From Clostridium cibarium (lineage in GTDB: Bacteria; Bacillota; Clostridia; Clostridiales; Clostridiaceae), in assembly GCF_014836335.1 (NCBI RefSeq), contig NZ_JACSRA010000018.1:23995-87994 (forward strand): 64,000 bases of DNA, read 5' to 3'. The notes below the pieces were generated by a model. It had not been told where the DNA came from. It did no database searches and saw only the letters and a list, made by a program, of their open reading frames with translations. Below are positions 8,960 to 16,530 of this stretch, piece after piece (within the stretch, counting starts at the first letter, position 1; each line of letters starts with the position of its first letter). Both the position numbers and the translations under genes were made by a program.

Positions 8960-9172
8960 ATGACGAGAAAAAAGGAATTTGTGATGAGTAAAGATGATTT
9001 AACATACGAAGAACTTATTGATGGGGACTTTTTAAATGTAAAGAGAACTTATATGTTAAGAGTTTCTACTGTTAGGAAGCTTAATGATCTAATTGGTGTA
9101 ATTGCGAATATAAGATTTCCAGTAGCTGCTTCTCCATACTTGCTTATTAGACTTGAAAATTTTCTAATGTAA
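8960..9172 (+). pseudogene. Chimeric reading frame: RHH-like protein fused to YvrJ
   Basis: Seventy codons that begin MTRKKEFVMSKDDLTYEE like the gene at 57114, skip its central ~60 residues, resume with FLNVKRTYMLRVSTVRKLN, then switch at a shared AATGA into YvrJ (DLIGVIANIRFPVAASPYLL). The first deletion lies at a ~10-base direct repeat (CCTATTGATG in the parent). The frame is open with a good Shine-Dalgarno, so a fusion peptide could be made, but it is most likely debris. Confidence 0.7.
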
Positions 9173-9175
9173 TAA

Positions 9176-9250
9176 CCGATGCATCTTCTCAAAACATTTA
9201 TGATATATCTACTTTAACTCAAAGACAAGTTACTAAACTTAATGTAATCT
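9176..9250 (+). pseudogene. DUF1659-DUF2922 deletion scar
   Basis: Bases near 9180-9215 match the middle of the DUF1659 gene (GCATCTTCTCAAAACATTTA) and run at a shared CTACT straight into the tail of DUF2922 (CTTTAACTCAAAGACAAG). Confidence 0.7.
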
Positions 9251-9265
9251 TAATATATTTTTAAA

Positions 9266-9300
9266 AGGTAGATTGCGTGTACAACAACACGAAATCTACC
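9266..9300 (+). terminator. Module terminator, compressed copy
   Basis: GGTAGATT-CGTGT / ACACG-AATCTACC hairpin, same as 62181-62218 and 20029-20064. Confidence 0.75.
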
Positions 9301-9319
9301 ATTATAAACCAAAAAATAA

Positions 9320-9658
9320 CTACTTAACTGGTCTTGGACTTATATATATTTCTGATTTACCAAGTACTACAAGTTGGTAGTTTGGTTTCAATGGTATTAA
9401 ATTAAAACTTTTTACACTAATAGGTAATCGTAGAGATTGCATTATAACAAAATTTTCATCAAAGATAAGTATATAGGCATTTTCTATTTGAGAAACATTT
9501 ACAATGTCATAAAGATTGCCTTCTGAAGGATTCAAATCCGATACTGTATAAACGCCTTGTTTTAAAACATTAGTTTGAGATACAGCCAATGTTTTTACTC
9601 CAAGTATATTAAATGACAAAAATAAAAAAGCTAAACATAAAACAGCAAATTTTTTCAT
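9320..9658 (-). CDS. Small secreted protein
   Basis: A 112-residue protein with a signal peptide (MKKFAVLCLAFLFLSFNILG, probable cleavage after TLA) and a compact beta-rich mature part of ~85 residues (KQGVYTVSDLNPSEGNLYDI, then VLGKSEIYISPRPVK at the end). Shine-Dalgarno AAAGG precedes the ATG. Remnants of a second copy (promoter-like block and the C-terminal GKSE segment) are at 20440-20535. Family unknown. Confidence 0.65.
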   Translation of the reverse strand: MKKFAVLCLAFLFLSFNILGVKTLAVSQTNVLKQGVYTVSDLNPSEGNLYDIVNVSQIENAYILIFDENFVIMQSLRLPISVKSFNLIPLKPNYQLVVLGKSEIYISPRPVK

Positions 9659-10022
9659 TACGCACCAACCTTTCAGCTATATTCAGATATATTTTATGTA
9701 TTAAATATTATAGTATTCACTTAAATATCATTTAGTAACATTAAGTCAGTTGATTCTATCAATTCTTTTTTTAAATATTCTCCTAGATTTAGTTTTTGTG
9801 GCAATGTGAGCAATATTACCGACTTTAAAGGAATACATATTTGTGAAGAATGTATTAAAGACTTGGAATCTTATTAAACCAAGTAACTTAACTAAAAAAT
9901 ATTAGATAAATAATAAATATAAAAAAAAGATTAACGTATTAACAAAAAGTTATCACTATAGGAGTGTTACAAAACTTCTTTGAAAAAGCAGCTTGCGATG
10001 CTTTTTTTTGCACAATAAAAAA
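9659..10022. other. Intergenic region with small remnants
   Basis: A promoter-like block lies near 9705-9745 (CACTTAAATATCATTTAG), similar to 20440-20465. Bases 9787-9877 read as a cysteine-containing tail (CGNVSNITD then GIHICEECIKDLESY, stop) without a start codon, possibly the end of a zinc-finger gene. A small AGC/GCT stem with a T-run at 9982-10010 may be a terminator. No intact gene. Confidence 0.35.
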
Positions 10023-10066
10023 GTGCTGCTGCACAACTGACTATTTAGTTAGTTGTTCAGCAGCCT
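10023..10066 (-). terminator. Terminator of the CBM21-type gene
   Basis: GCTGCTG / CAGCAGC outer stem continued by CAACT / AGTTG, just downstream of the stop codon at 10075. Confidence 0.75.
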
Positions 10067-10074
10067 ACTGTAAG

Positions 10075-10878
10075 TTATCTTACTCCAGGATTATTTAAAG
10101 ATTCAGATACATTAACCGTGTAGTTTGAATTAAAATTATTGTCCCAATAGGTTTGTCCATTTACTGTATAAGATATTGCGAACTTAAAATCTTTTGCATT
10201 AGCAGGACCTTCGCCTCTAAAACTCCATATTTCTACATCATTTGGTTCTGAAAACTGATATATAGCAGAAGTCTCTTTGTAAGTAACCCAGTTATCACAG
10301 CTGTATCTAACTTTTACAACCTTATTATAATCTGAATTTTTTAATGCTATCTGCCCTGTAAAATAAGTATTATCACTAGTCCAACTATTGGCATTTGCAA
10401 GAACTAAATTGCTAGAACCTAGAACATATCTGCCGAAATTAGCAGAATACCCTCCACTAACTTTGAATTCATTCCCATTATTGTTATCCCAATAAACTTG
10501 TCCAGAAGAAGTTGTGTATTTCACTGCAAATCTAAAATCTTTTCCTGACTTAGAATAGTCTGACATAGGATCTTGGCCACCATCAATCTCAAAGTACCAT
10601 AACCCATATGCATTATCTTTTACACCAACATAGGTAGCATTTATATCTTTCCAAACATTCTCTCCTACCTGATAGTGAAGTTCAACCGATCCTCCTTCAG
10701 ATGGAAGCGTTTGAACATAGCCATAAGCAAAAATGTGATTGTCTTTGCTCATGGTTTTAGAGTAGACTAGTTGAACGTTTTGTGTTGTTTGAGCTGAAGC
10801 CTGGGTGGGAAGAGTTAAACCTGCAAGCAATACAAAAGAAAAGATGAAAATAAAAAATTTGTTTTGTTTAAGTTTCAT
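10075..10878 (-). CDS. Secreted tandem CBM21-type carbohydrate-binding protein
   Basis: A 267-residue protein with a signal peptide (MKLKQNKFFIFIFSFVLLAG, cleavage near ASA-QT) and two ~110-residue repeats, each ending in the CBM21 signature: FAVKYTTSSGQVYWDNNNG and FAISYTVNGQTYWDNN. CBM21 domains bind starch or glycogen-like polymers. There is no catalytic domain, so it is a stand-alone extracellular binding protein. AGGAGG is 6-7 bases upstream of the ATG. It is transcribed divergently from a paralogue at 11352. Confidence 0.8.
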   Translation of the reverse strand: MKLKQNKFFIFIFSFVLLAGLTLPTQASAQTTQNVQLVYSKTMSKDNHIFAYGYVQTLPSEGGSVELHYQVGENVWKDINATYVGVKDNAYGLWYFEIDGGQDPMSDYSKSGKDFRFAVKYTTSSGQVYWDNNNGNEFKVSGGYSANFGRYVLGSSNLVLANANSWTSDNTYFTGQIALKNSDYNKVVKVRYSCDNWVTYKETSAIYQFSEPNDVEIWSFRGEGPANAKDFKFAISYTVNGQTYWDNNFNSNYTVNVSESLNNPGVR

Positions 10879-11351
10879 TTAATGAACCTCCTTTTATTTA
10901 TTTTGTAAATATTGTAACATAATTAATTATTTGCTAAAATAGTCATTTTAACCAAAAATTTTTTAAGATAAATGTAAAAGTGCTAAAAGAATGTGAGAAG
11001 TTTGTTGCATATCATAAACAATTCAATTTTCACCCCCAATTCCACTTTTCCAACTCTCCGCCCACCATTATCAATAAATTCAACCTTTAAACTATTATTA
11101 TCCCTAATAACCTTAAATTTATATCTAAGCTTGATTTATCTCCCACTCAAAATTAGTATTGTCTCTTATAGAAGTCCAACAATATATAAACCTTAATACT
11201 ACTCTGACAAAGAAATATTTATATAAACCTCACTATTTTTGTATAAAATTACAAACTTAAATTTTGCTTCCATTTTTGTTGAAAAATAACTTTTGGGATG
11301 ATAATATGTAACTGTATAAAAAATAAACATATTAGGAATGGAGGAATATTT
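10879..11351. other. Divergent intergenic region between the two CBM21-type genes
   Basis: It holds the two promoters. Bases 11021-11062 (ATTCAATTTTCAC then AATTCCACTTTTCCAACTC) recur at 19664-19702, and ACTATTATTATCCCTAATA at 11090-11108 recurs at 5271, so the middle is made of dispersed fragments. No gene supported. Confidence 0.5.
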
Positions 11352-12143
11352 ATGAAAATTAACAGAAAAATTTTATCAGCTACTCTTAAATTGTGCATGA
11401 TCCTTGTGCTATCCTTTGGTATATTTACACAGGGTACAAGAGTTTTTGCAGCTTCAAACAATTCATCAGTAATATCATTACTTAATGCTAGTTATGAATC
11501 TCACTATGGAAAGGTTCCAGGCCAAAGTATTTCAGGACAAGTTTTAGTAAAAAATCTTGCTTACGCAAAAAATGTAACTATTCATTACTCACATAATGGA
11601 ATTGATTGGGTTGATACCCCTGCCAGTTTTTACAAACAAATATCTAATACCGATGAAGTATGGAATTTTAAATTATCTGAAAGTTTAGATGTCGGTAGAA
11701 AATATATATTCGCTATAAAATATGAATTTAATGGACAAGTGTACTGGGATAATAACAATGGACAAAACTACAGTATAGAAGGCACAGATTATAATTCTGG
11801 TTTTCAAATTTTTAATAATGGGCCTGTTGAACTATACAACACTAATAGGTATTTTGCCATAAATGGCACTGACTCAATTTATGGTACAATAAGCCTACAA
11901 AACCTAGGTTATGCTAAAGATGTAGATGTACTATATTCTGATGATAGCGGAAAAACCTATAAAAATGTAAGTGCTATGTTTAATAATAAATATAATAATA
12001 ATAGTGCAGAAAATTGGTCATTCTCTATAGATGGATTACCAAGAAACTCAAAAATAGAGCTAGCAATTAGGTACACAGTAAACGGACAAACTTACTTGTG
12101 TAATAATTTTGGCTCTAATTTTATATATAATCCTATAAATTAA
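11352..12143 (+). CDS. Secreted tandem CBM21-type carbohydrate-binding protein
   Basis: A 263-residue protein: signal peptide (MKINRKILSATLKLCMILVL, probable cleavage near VFA-AS), then two CBM21-like repeats ending FAIKYEFNGQVYWDNNNGQ and AIRYTVNGQTYLCNN. In the second repeat the usual WDNN is replaced by LCNN, so one aromatic ligand contact is lost. GGAGG is 9 bases before the chosen ATG. It is a diverged paralogue of the gene at 10878. A hairpin terminator follows. Confidence 0.8.
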   Translation: MKINRKILSATLKLCMILVLSFGIFTQGTRVFAASNNSSVISLLNASYESHYGKVPGQSISGQVLVKNLAYAKNVTIHYSHNGIDWVDTPASFYKQISNTDEVWNFKLSESLDVGRKYIFAIKYEFNGQVYWDNNNGQNYSIEGTDYNSGFQIFNNGPVELYNTNRYFAINGTDSIYGTISLQNLGYAKDVDVLYSDDSGKTYKNVSAMFNNKYNNNSAENWSFSIDGLPRNSKIELAIRYTVNGQTYLCNNFGSNFIYNPIN

Positions 12144-12186
12144 ATTAAAGTAAAAGAAACAAGTTTGCAGAATATTTTCTTAAATA

Positions 12187-12226
12187 AAAATGCTAACCAT
12201 CCTGTGGCTAGCATTTTCTTTTTTGG
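12187..12226 (+). terminator. Terminator of the plus-strand CBM21-type gene
   Basis: AATGCTA-CCA / TGG-TAGCATT stem followed by TTCTTTTTT. The same sequence occurs at 23083-23122. Confidence 0.85.
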
Positions 12227-12392
12227 AATCTTCTAACATAATTTGTCGTCAAATATTCCATCTAAGTTTAGTATATCTTTCTTCTCTTCCTTCTCTTATT
12301 TCTGGTTTTTCATTTTCATATAAAACTTTTAAGATTCACGCATGATAAAGATATATATTATAAAAAAACGAACTCATTTATTCCTAATAAGT
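12227..12392 (-). pseudogene. Compressed TrmFO-like remnant
   Basis: After the shared terminator this stretch repeats pieces of 23119-23310 (TCTTCTAACATAATTTGTCG, ATATTCCATCTAAGTTTA, then GTATATCTTTCTTC) and then jumps to 24270-24316 (TTTTAAGATTC, GCATGATAAAG). It is a further-deleted version of the TrmFO-like remnant region at 23.1-24.3 kb. Confidence 0.55.
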
Positions 12393-12495
12393 TTTATATG
12401 TACTTTTTGCTATTATACTGAGACTTTTATGTTCCTTTCTTTATATTACAACTCACATTAAAAATCTCTTAAATTTATTTAGTACTCAAAAATTT

Positions 12496-12535
12496 AGCTG
12501 CCGCTAATGGATTTTTATCCTCTAATGCGGTAGCT
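12496..12535 (-). terminator. Probable terminator of the gene at 12617
   Basis: AGCT-CCGCATTAGAGGAT / ATCC-TTAGCGG-AGCT stem followed on the minus strand by AAATTTTTG. The stretch 12536-12616 is otherwise empty. Confidence 0.6.
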
Positions 12536-12616
12536 CAATAAATGTAGTATAAGTAACATCTACTAATATGTATTAAATAGCTTCTATAAAATTATTGTAT
12601 TAAAATAAAAATGATT

Positions 12617-13483
12617 CTACTCATTTTTATTAATTATAGAATTAGTATATTCATCTTTTCCTAAGCTTTCTCTTATTTGCTTTAACCTACGTGACATTTT
12701 ACGCATTGTAGAAATTGTAGGTAAAAGAAACAATATTCCTATAAATTCTATAAATGCATATACTGAATTATTAAATTTTAAAAATGATAAAATTAAACAT
12801 CCACTATATCCAATCGTTACAAATATTATATCTCTAATAAATATTCTTTTAGAATATCCCATATCTAAATAGAATTTCGTATAGTTTTTATAACTCATAT
12901 TAATAAACCATGCAAACACAAATATTGAGAACATAACTGGTATAAGCCAATTTTCTTTTGTTCCCTCCATATTTTTAGTAACTGGAACCGATAATCCTAC
13001 TCCCATAAATACAAGTAATGAAACTATTTGTTTATTTGTTGCAAAAACCATCGCTCTAATATTATTTTTTTCCTCATTTGTTATACTTATTTTATCTTCA
13101 TTTTTATGTTGCAAATTAGTAATCTTCTTATTAATAAAATATTCAACTATACTATTAAATACGAATGCAATAATAACAATTACAAATTTATTCTCTAGAT
13201 TGCTAGAATTATTAAAACAATAGAAGACCAATCCCCAAGCAATTATTCTTATTGATAAATCTAAAACTGCTTCATTTCTAATGTACTTGAAGTCTTTATA
13301 ATAATAATCAGTAACTATAAATGATGTAAAAATGATTGATATAAATGGTATAACTCCTATTATAAACTTTATTATATTATTTAAATTATTCATTATCCCA
13401 TTTATATTAGCATATGCAATTAATCCCATTAATCCATAACTAATACAGTTTAATGTAACTAATACTTTTATTCTTTTGTCCAT
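12617..13483 (-). CDS. Polytopic membrane protein of unknown family
   Basis: A 288-residue protein with about seven to eight hydrophobic helices and a charged central loop (NLQHKNEDKISITNEEKNN). It ends with a basic, soluble tail (MRKMSRRLKQIRESLGKDEY). AAGGAG is 6-7 bases before the ATG. It has no obvious transporter motif. It is a single-gene unit with its own terminator. Confidence 0.6.
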   Translation of the reverse strand: MDKRIKVLVTLNCISYGLMGLIAYANINGIMNNLNNIIKFIIGVIPFISIIFTSFIVTDYYYKDFKYIRNEAVLDLSIRIIAWGLVFYCFNNSSNLENKFVIVIIAFVFNSIVEYFINKKITNLQHKNEDKISITNEEKNNIRAMVFATNKQIVSLLVFMGVGLSVPVTKNMEGTKENWLIPVMFSIFVFAWFINMSYKNYTKFYLDMGYSKRIFIRDIIFVTIGYSGCLILSFLKFNNSVYAFIEFIGILFLLPTISTMRKMSRRLKQIRESLGKDEYTNSIINKNE

Positions 13484-13681
13484 ATTTTCTCCTTATGTAA
13501 TTTAAAAGCAAATTTTCTCAAGTTTCCACATACTTTTTTACTCTATCTTAACATATTTAAATATTATAGATGAAACTTTTTATTCAATTATATAAAGTTA
13601 ATACTATATTTAAGTTTATTAAAATTTATATCTATTATATCCATTCAACATTTAGAATTATGCTTATATGAAAATAACTAA

Positions 13682-13715
13682 AAAGAGACCTGTTAAAAAT
13701 CCAGACCTCTTCATG
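13682..13715 (-). terminator. Terminator of a candidate small-peptide unit
   Basis: On the minus strand AAGAG-CTG / CAG-CTCTT stem followed by TTTTTAG. Confidence 0.55.
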
Positions 13716-13728
13716 TAATTTCTATAAA

Positions 13729-13821
13729 TCATTTAAATATATTAGCATTCTCTGCATATAAATCTATATGTCCACCTTTTAAACATACATATTTATTAAT
13801 TTTTGAGCTTTTAGGCGCAAT
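13729..13821 (-). other. Candidate 30-residue peptide gene with a non-standard start
   Basis: The minus strand contains a TATAAT box near 13850, an AAAAAAAGG sequence, 6 bases, then ATT GCG starting a 30-codon frame (APKSSKINKYVC, KGGHIDLYAENANIFK, stop) and a terminator 15 bases later. All elements of a small transcription unit are present except a normal start codon; ATG to ATT by one mutation would explain this. One Cys and a GG dipeptide are present. It may be an inactivated peptide gene. It is adjacent to a bacteriocin gene. Function unknown. The rest of 13484-14019 shows only a GACAGTAG/CTACTGTC hairpin (13933-13979), which may end the bacteriocin transcript. Confidence 0.35.
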
Positions 13822-14019
13822 TGTTAGCCTTTTTTTATTCTATTTATATTATACACAATTCTACTTTTTAGTAAAACTTTAATTTTAAGTTTAAATTTTG
13901 TATTAACTAATATCTTTATTAGATTACAATCAGACAGTAGATAAACTTTACTTTTACACAAATATCCTACCTACTGTCCTAATGATATATATTAATTATC
14001 AAAACAAGTATTTCTTATT

Positions 14020-14379
14020 TTACAACACATTTACGTGATATCCAGAAAAGTTCTTACTTAAAGTTGCTGACAACCCTTGGTTAGCACATCCTTTTAATTC
14101 TGTTTTTACATATAGTACACCTGCTCCATATGCTAGTGATGCAAGTGCTGCGCCTATGCCTACAGGTCCACCAATAAAACCACTAATAGCAGTTGCTGTT
14201 CCAGCTAAGCCAAGATTAAGATCTAATAAATCCGCCATTGTACCGCATTCCTTACTATCTAGATCTATCGACCAACCCCACCAGTATTTTTGATAGTTAG
14301 CTCCACCATCAACATATTCCATTTCATCTTTCTCTACTTCTAAATAAGTACTTGGTAATCTTAATTCTACTGTACTCAT
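14020..14379 (-). CDS. Double-glycine leader bacteriocin (class II-like) precursor
   Basis: A 119-residue precursor. The first 26 residues form a double-glycine leader (VEKDEMEYVDGG), the type cut by a peptidase-containing ABC transporter. The predicted mature peptide of 93 residues has two Cys (KECGT and KGCANQ) and a long glycine/alanine-rich hydrophobic core (GTATAISGFIGGPVGIGAAL), as in pore-forming class II bacteriocins. AGGAGG precedes the ATG. Just upstream on the same strand is the C-terminal part of the membrane-fusion protein for such exporters, but no transporter is in the window. The producer system therefore looks incomplete. Confidence 0.75.
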   Translation of the reverse strand: MSTVELRLPSTYLEVEKDEMEYVDGGANYQKYWWGWSIDLDSKECGTMADLLDLNLGLAGTATAISGFIGGPVGIGAALASLAYGAGVLYVKTELKGCANQGLSATLSKNFSGYHVNVL

Positions 14380-14454
14380 TTTAAAATCCTCCTTTATACT
14401 TTAACCTCATTTTAATATATATCAAAGGTATCTCGAGCTACCTCTAATAGCGAT

Positions 14455-14883
14455 TTAATTTAACTTTATTCCTACCTGCTCTATCAGATATTTTAAATAT
14501 GTTATTTTTTCATACTTAACCCTAGTTTCACTTACAATTCCAGGAGTTAAATTTACTCTTTCTCCTCTTTTGTCCTCTAAGTATGATTTACTTGGTCTTA
14601 TCTTAACTTTAAAATAAGAATTTCCACTTTTTTGATCAATTGTTGCATCTTCATCAATGCTTTCTACAACTCCATCTAACGTTCCATATTCTGTTTGACT
14701 CAAACCTCCAACAACTAAAGACACATCATCTTCGGCATTTATCCTTGGTCTATCTGAGCTTGGAACTAAACTTTCTATTATTAATTGCTCATTAGAATTT
14801 TGAATATTTCCTAATATGCTTCCTGCTTGTAATACCATTCCATTCTTTAATTCAGTATTCAATTGAAGAACCCCTAGCAGTAT
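14455..14883 (-). pseudogene. Bacteriocin export membrane-fusion protein, C-terminal fragment
   Basis: About 140 residues match the C-terminal half of HlyD-type bacteriocin secretion accessory proteins: ELKNGMVLQAGSILGNI, VSLVVGGLSQTEYGT, SIDEDATIDQKSGNS, and the ending TRVKYEKITYLKYLIEQVG. The signal helix and coiled-coil half are absent; homology stops near 14883 at LGVLQLN, where an in-frame TAG lies just upstream. It should be non-functional. In intact loci it works with a peptidase-ABC transporter to export double-glycine peptides such as the one next to it. Confidence 0.8.
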
Positions 14884-14949
14884 CAGCTAAAGATTCTTCT
14901 CTATCACGTACTATATTTTAAAAATGATCTCCATTTAAATTGCATCAAA

Positions 14950-14992
14950 ATAAAAAATGCAGAATTCGTACATAGCAACACGAATTCTACAT
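14950..14992. terminator. Bidirectional terminator
   Basis: GCAGAATTCGT / ACGAATTCTAC hairpin flanked by an A-run and a T-run. It serves the small membrane gene at 15295. Confidence 0.75.
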
Positions 14993-15295
14993 TTTTTTTA
15001 AATGCGATGCAATTAAACCTAACAATAAATAAATTATTATTAGTATGTTTATACCATTGATCTTATACCATACATAAGTTGGTATTAATATACTTATTGA
15101 TAATAATGAGAAACAAATTATCATACTCTTTATTGAATTTGAACAAATAACTCCTTGAAGAATAAATATACTAGGAAACACTACATATATCCATACTAAA
15201 ATGTATAAACTAGTTTCTTTAACCATGAAACGTCCTATATATTCTAGTGTAACAATAAATAAACAAGAAAATATAATCGATAATATTTTCTTCAT
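14987..15295 (-). CDS. Small polytopic membrane protein
   Basis: About 102 residues with four hydrophobic helices (SIIFSCLFIVTLEYIGRF, LYILVWIYVVFPSIFILQG, IICFSLLSISILIPTYVW, INILIIIYLLLGLI). The ATG at 15295 is favoured because GGGAGA is 7 bases upstream; the ATG at 15301 abuts it. Topology and place next to a bacteriocin remnant fit an immunity protein, but no family is recognised. Confidence 0.5.
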   Translation of the reverse strand: MKKILSIIFSCLFIVTLEYIGRFMVKETSLYILVWIYVVFPSIFILQGVICSNSIKSMIICFSLLSISILIPTYVWYKINGINILIIIYLLLGLIASHLKKM

Positions 15296-15401
15296 AAACA
15301 TTCTCCCTTTAAGTTAAATTATATTATACAATTATGTTCTTAATTATAGTAAAGCTTTTTCACCATCATTCCACTTACTAAATACAATACATATTATAAA
15401 A

Positions 15402-16514
15402 CTAATCCTCTTTTATAAATGAATGTGCATACAACTTATTATTTATATTTAAATTATAAAGATATAAACTATTTTTTAGGTTTCCATTTAAATCATATGT
15501 ACATATGCAATACTTATTTTTTACATTATCAAGATAAAGAAAGTATATTTCATTATTTAATTTGCTATAATAACTAATTAAATTAGATTGTGGATTTAAA
15601 CTATAATTTTTTATGCTGAATTCTTTAACAAATTCATTGTTTTTAATGTTAAAACTATATACCTTTCCCTCTTTTGTAGGATAATATATCTTATCATCAA
15701 AATAGAAAATTGAGTTTGTTGAAATTGGATAATATTTATCATTATCTTCTTTATCATTAAATTTAATCAAATCAAAAACATTTTCAACTTTTAAAGTTTT
15801 AGTTGAAATTTTTAAAAGACTAACACTAAATCGTTCTTTTATAGTAAAGCAATAAATATAATCATCATTAATAATCATTTTATTGTCGCTTCCAATTATT
15901 GTATCAAAGGTAATATCATTTTTTTGAATACTAATATCATCTTGAGAATTTATTGAAATTTTTTGTATTTGTTTTAAATATCTGTTTTTCATATTTGATG
16001 TTACTAAATAAATATTATCATTATCATTACCATAAGCATTTACGAATCCTTCAATTTGATGTAAAGATTGTTTGCCACTATCTCCAATGATAAGTTTTGA
16101 TGAATAAAAATCTTTTTTAAAGCATTCATTTGATAAAAAATAGAATATTTCACAATTTTTAATAGTATCTGCCATATTGTATCCAATGGTATTAATATCC
16201 TTAGTAATATCTTGGTTAAGTGAATTAGATTTTAAACTACTTAAACCTTTTGGATTTTGAAATATTATATCTTTTTCATAATTAATAAGACCTGAACAAG
16301 GGTACGCATCTGTATGATAATACTTCAAATTTCCATCAGAATTAACTTCTACTAATGTAGCATCTTTATTGCCATAAGCCACTTCTGTAGAAGTTGGTGC
16401 AAAATATATATACCACTTATTATTTACTTCTTTACTTTGAGTTTTAGTAAATATTATTGACGATGCTACTAGTAATAAAATTATTCCAATAATATAATTC
16501 CTTTTTGTGTTCAT
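15402..16514 (-). CDS. Membrane-anchored extracytoplasmic protein, beta-propeller-like
   Basis: A 370-residue protein. ATG at 16514 follows GAGGTAA. The N-terminus has a single anchor helix (NYIIGIILLLVASSIIF); the rest is extracytoplasmic and rich in repeated beta-strand patterns with aromatic residues (DDYIYCFTIK, FDDKIYYPTKEGKVYSFNI, NEIYFLYLDN), as in DUF5050/quinoprotein-like propellers. It starts 16 bases after the stop of the papain-like hydrolase, so the two form an operon and may act on the same target at the cell surface. Confidence 0.6.
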   Translation of the reverse strand: MNTKRNYIIGIILLLVASSIIFTKTQSKEVNNKWYIYFAPTSTEVAYGNKDATLVEVNSDGNLKYYHTDAYPCSGLINYEKDIIFQNPKGLSSLKSNSLNQDITKDINTIGYNMADTIKNCEIFYFLSNECFKKDFYSSKLIIGDSGKQSLHQIEGFVNAYGNDNDNIYLVTSNMKNRYLKQIQKISINSQDDISIQKNDITFDTIIGSDNKMIINDDYIYCFTIKERFSVSLLKISTKTLKVENVFDLIKFNDKEDNDKYYPISTNSIFYFDDKIYYPTKEGKVYSFNIKNNEFVKEFSIKNYSLNPQSNLISYYSKLNNEIYFLYLDNVKNKYCICTYDLNGNLKNSLYLYNLNINNKLYAHSFIKED

Positions 16515-16530
16515 GTTTACCTCGTATATC

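Larger units (their letters stand above)
8640..9300 (+). other. Compressed, internally deleted copy of the sigma/YvrJ/DUF1659/DUF2922 module
   Basis: The segment reproduces, in order, pieces of 51.6-62.2 kb: promoter (8693-8721), leader hairpin (8762-8784), the region upstream of the RHH-like gene, a deleted RHH-like gene fused to YvrJ (8960-9172), a DUF1659 scrap joined to a DUF2922 scrap (9176-9250), and the final terminator (9266-9300). The sigma gene and all cargo are missing. The junctions fall at short direct repeats. It fixes the ancestral gene order of the module. Confidence 0.75.

Noticed and set aside
9787..9877. Zinc-finger-like peptide CGNVSN..GIHICEECIKDLESY
   Set aside because: No start codon or ribosome site; at best a remnant of a Gin/ClpX-type zinc finger gene, so not listed as a gene.
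14873..14893. Short similarity of CCCTAGCAGTATCAGCTAAA to the start of the sigma gene
   Set aside because: Only about 20 bases and inside a different gene remnant; could be chance.
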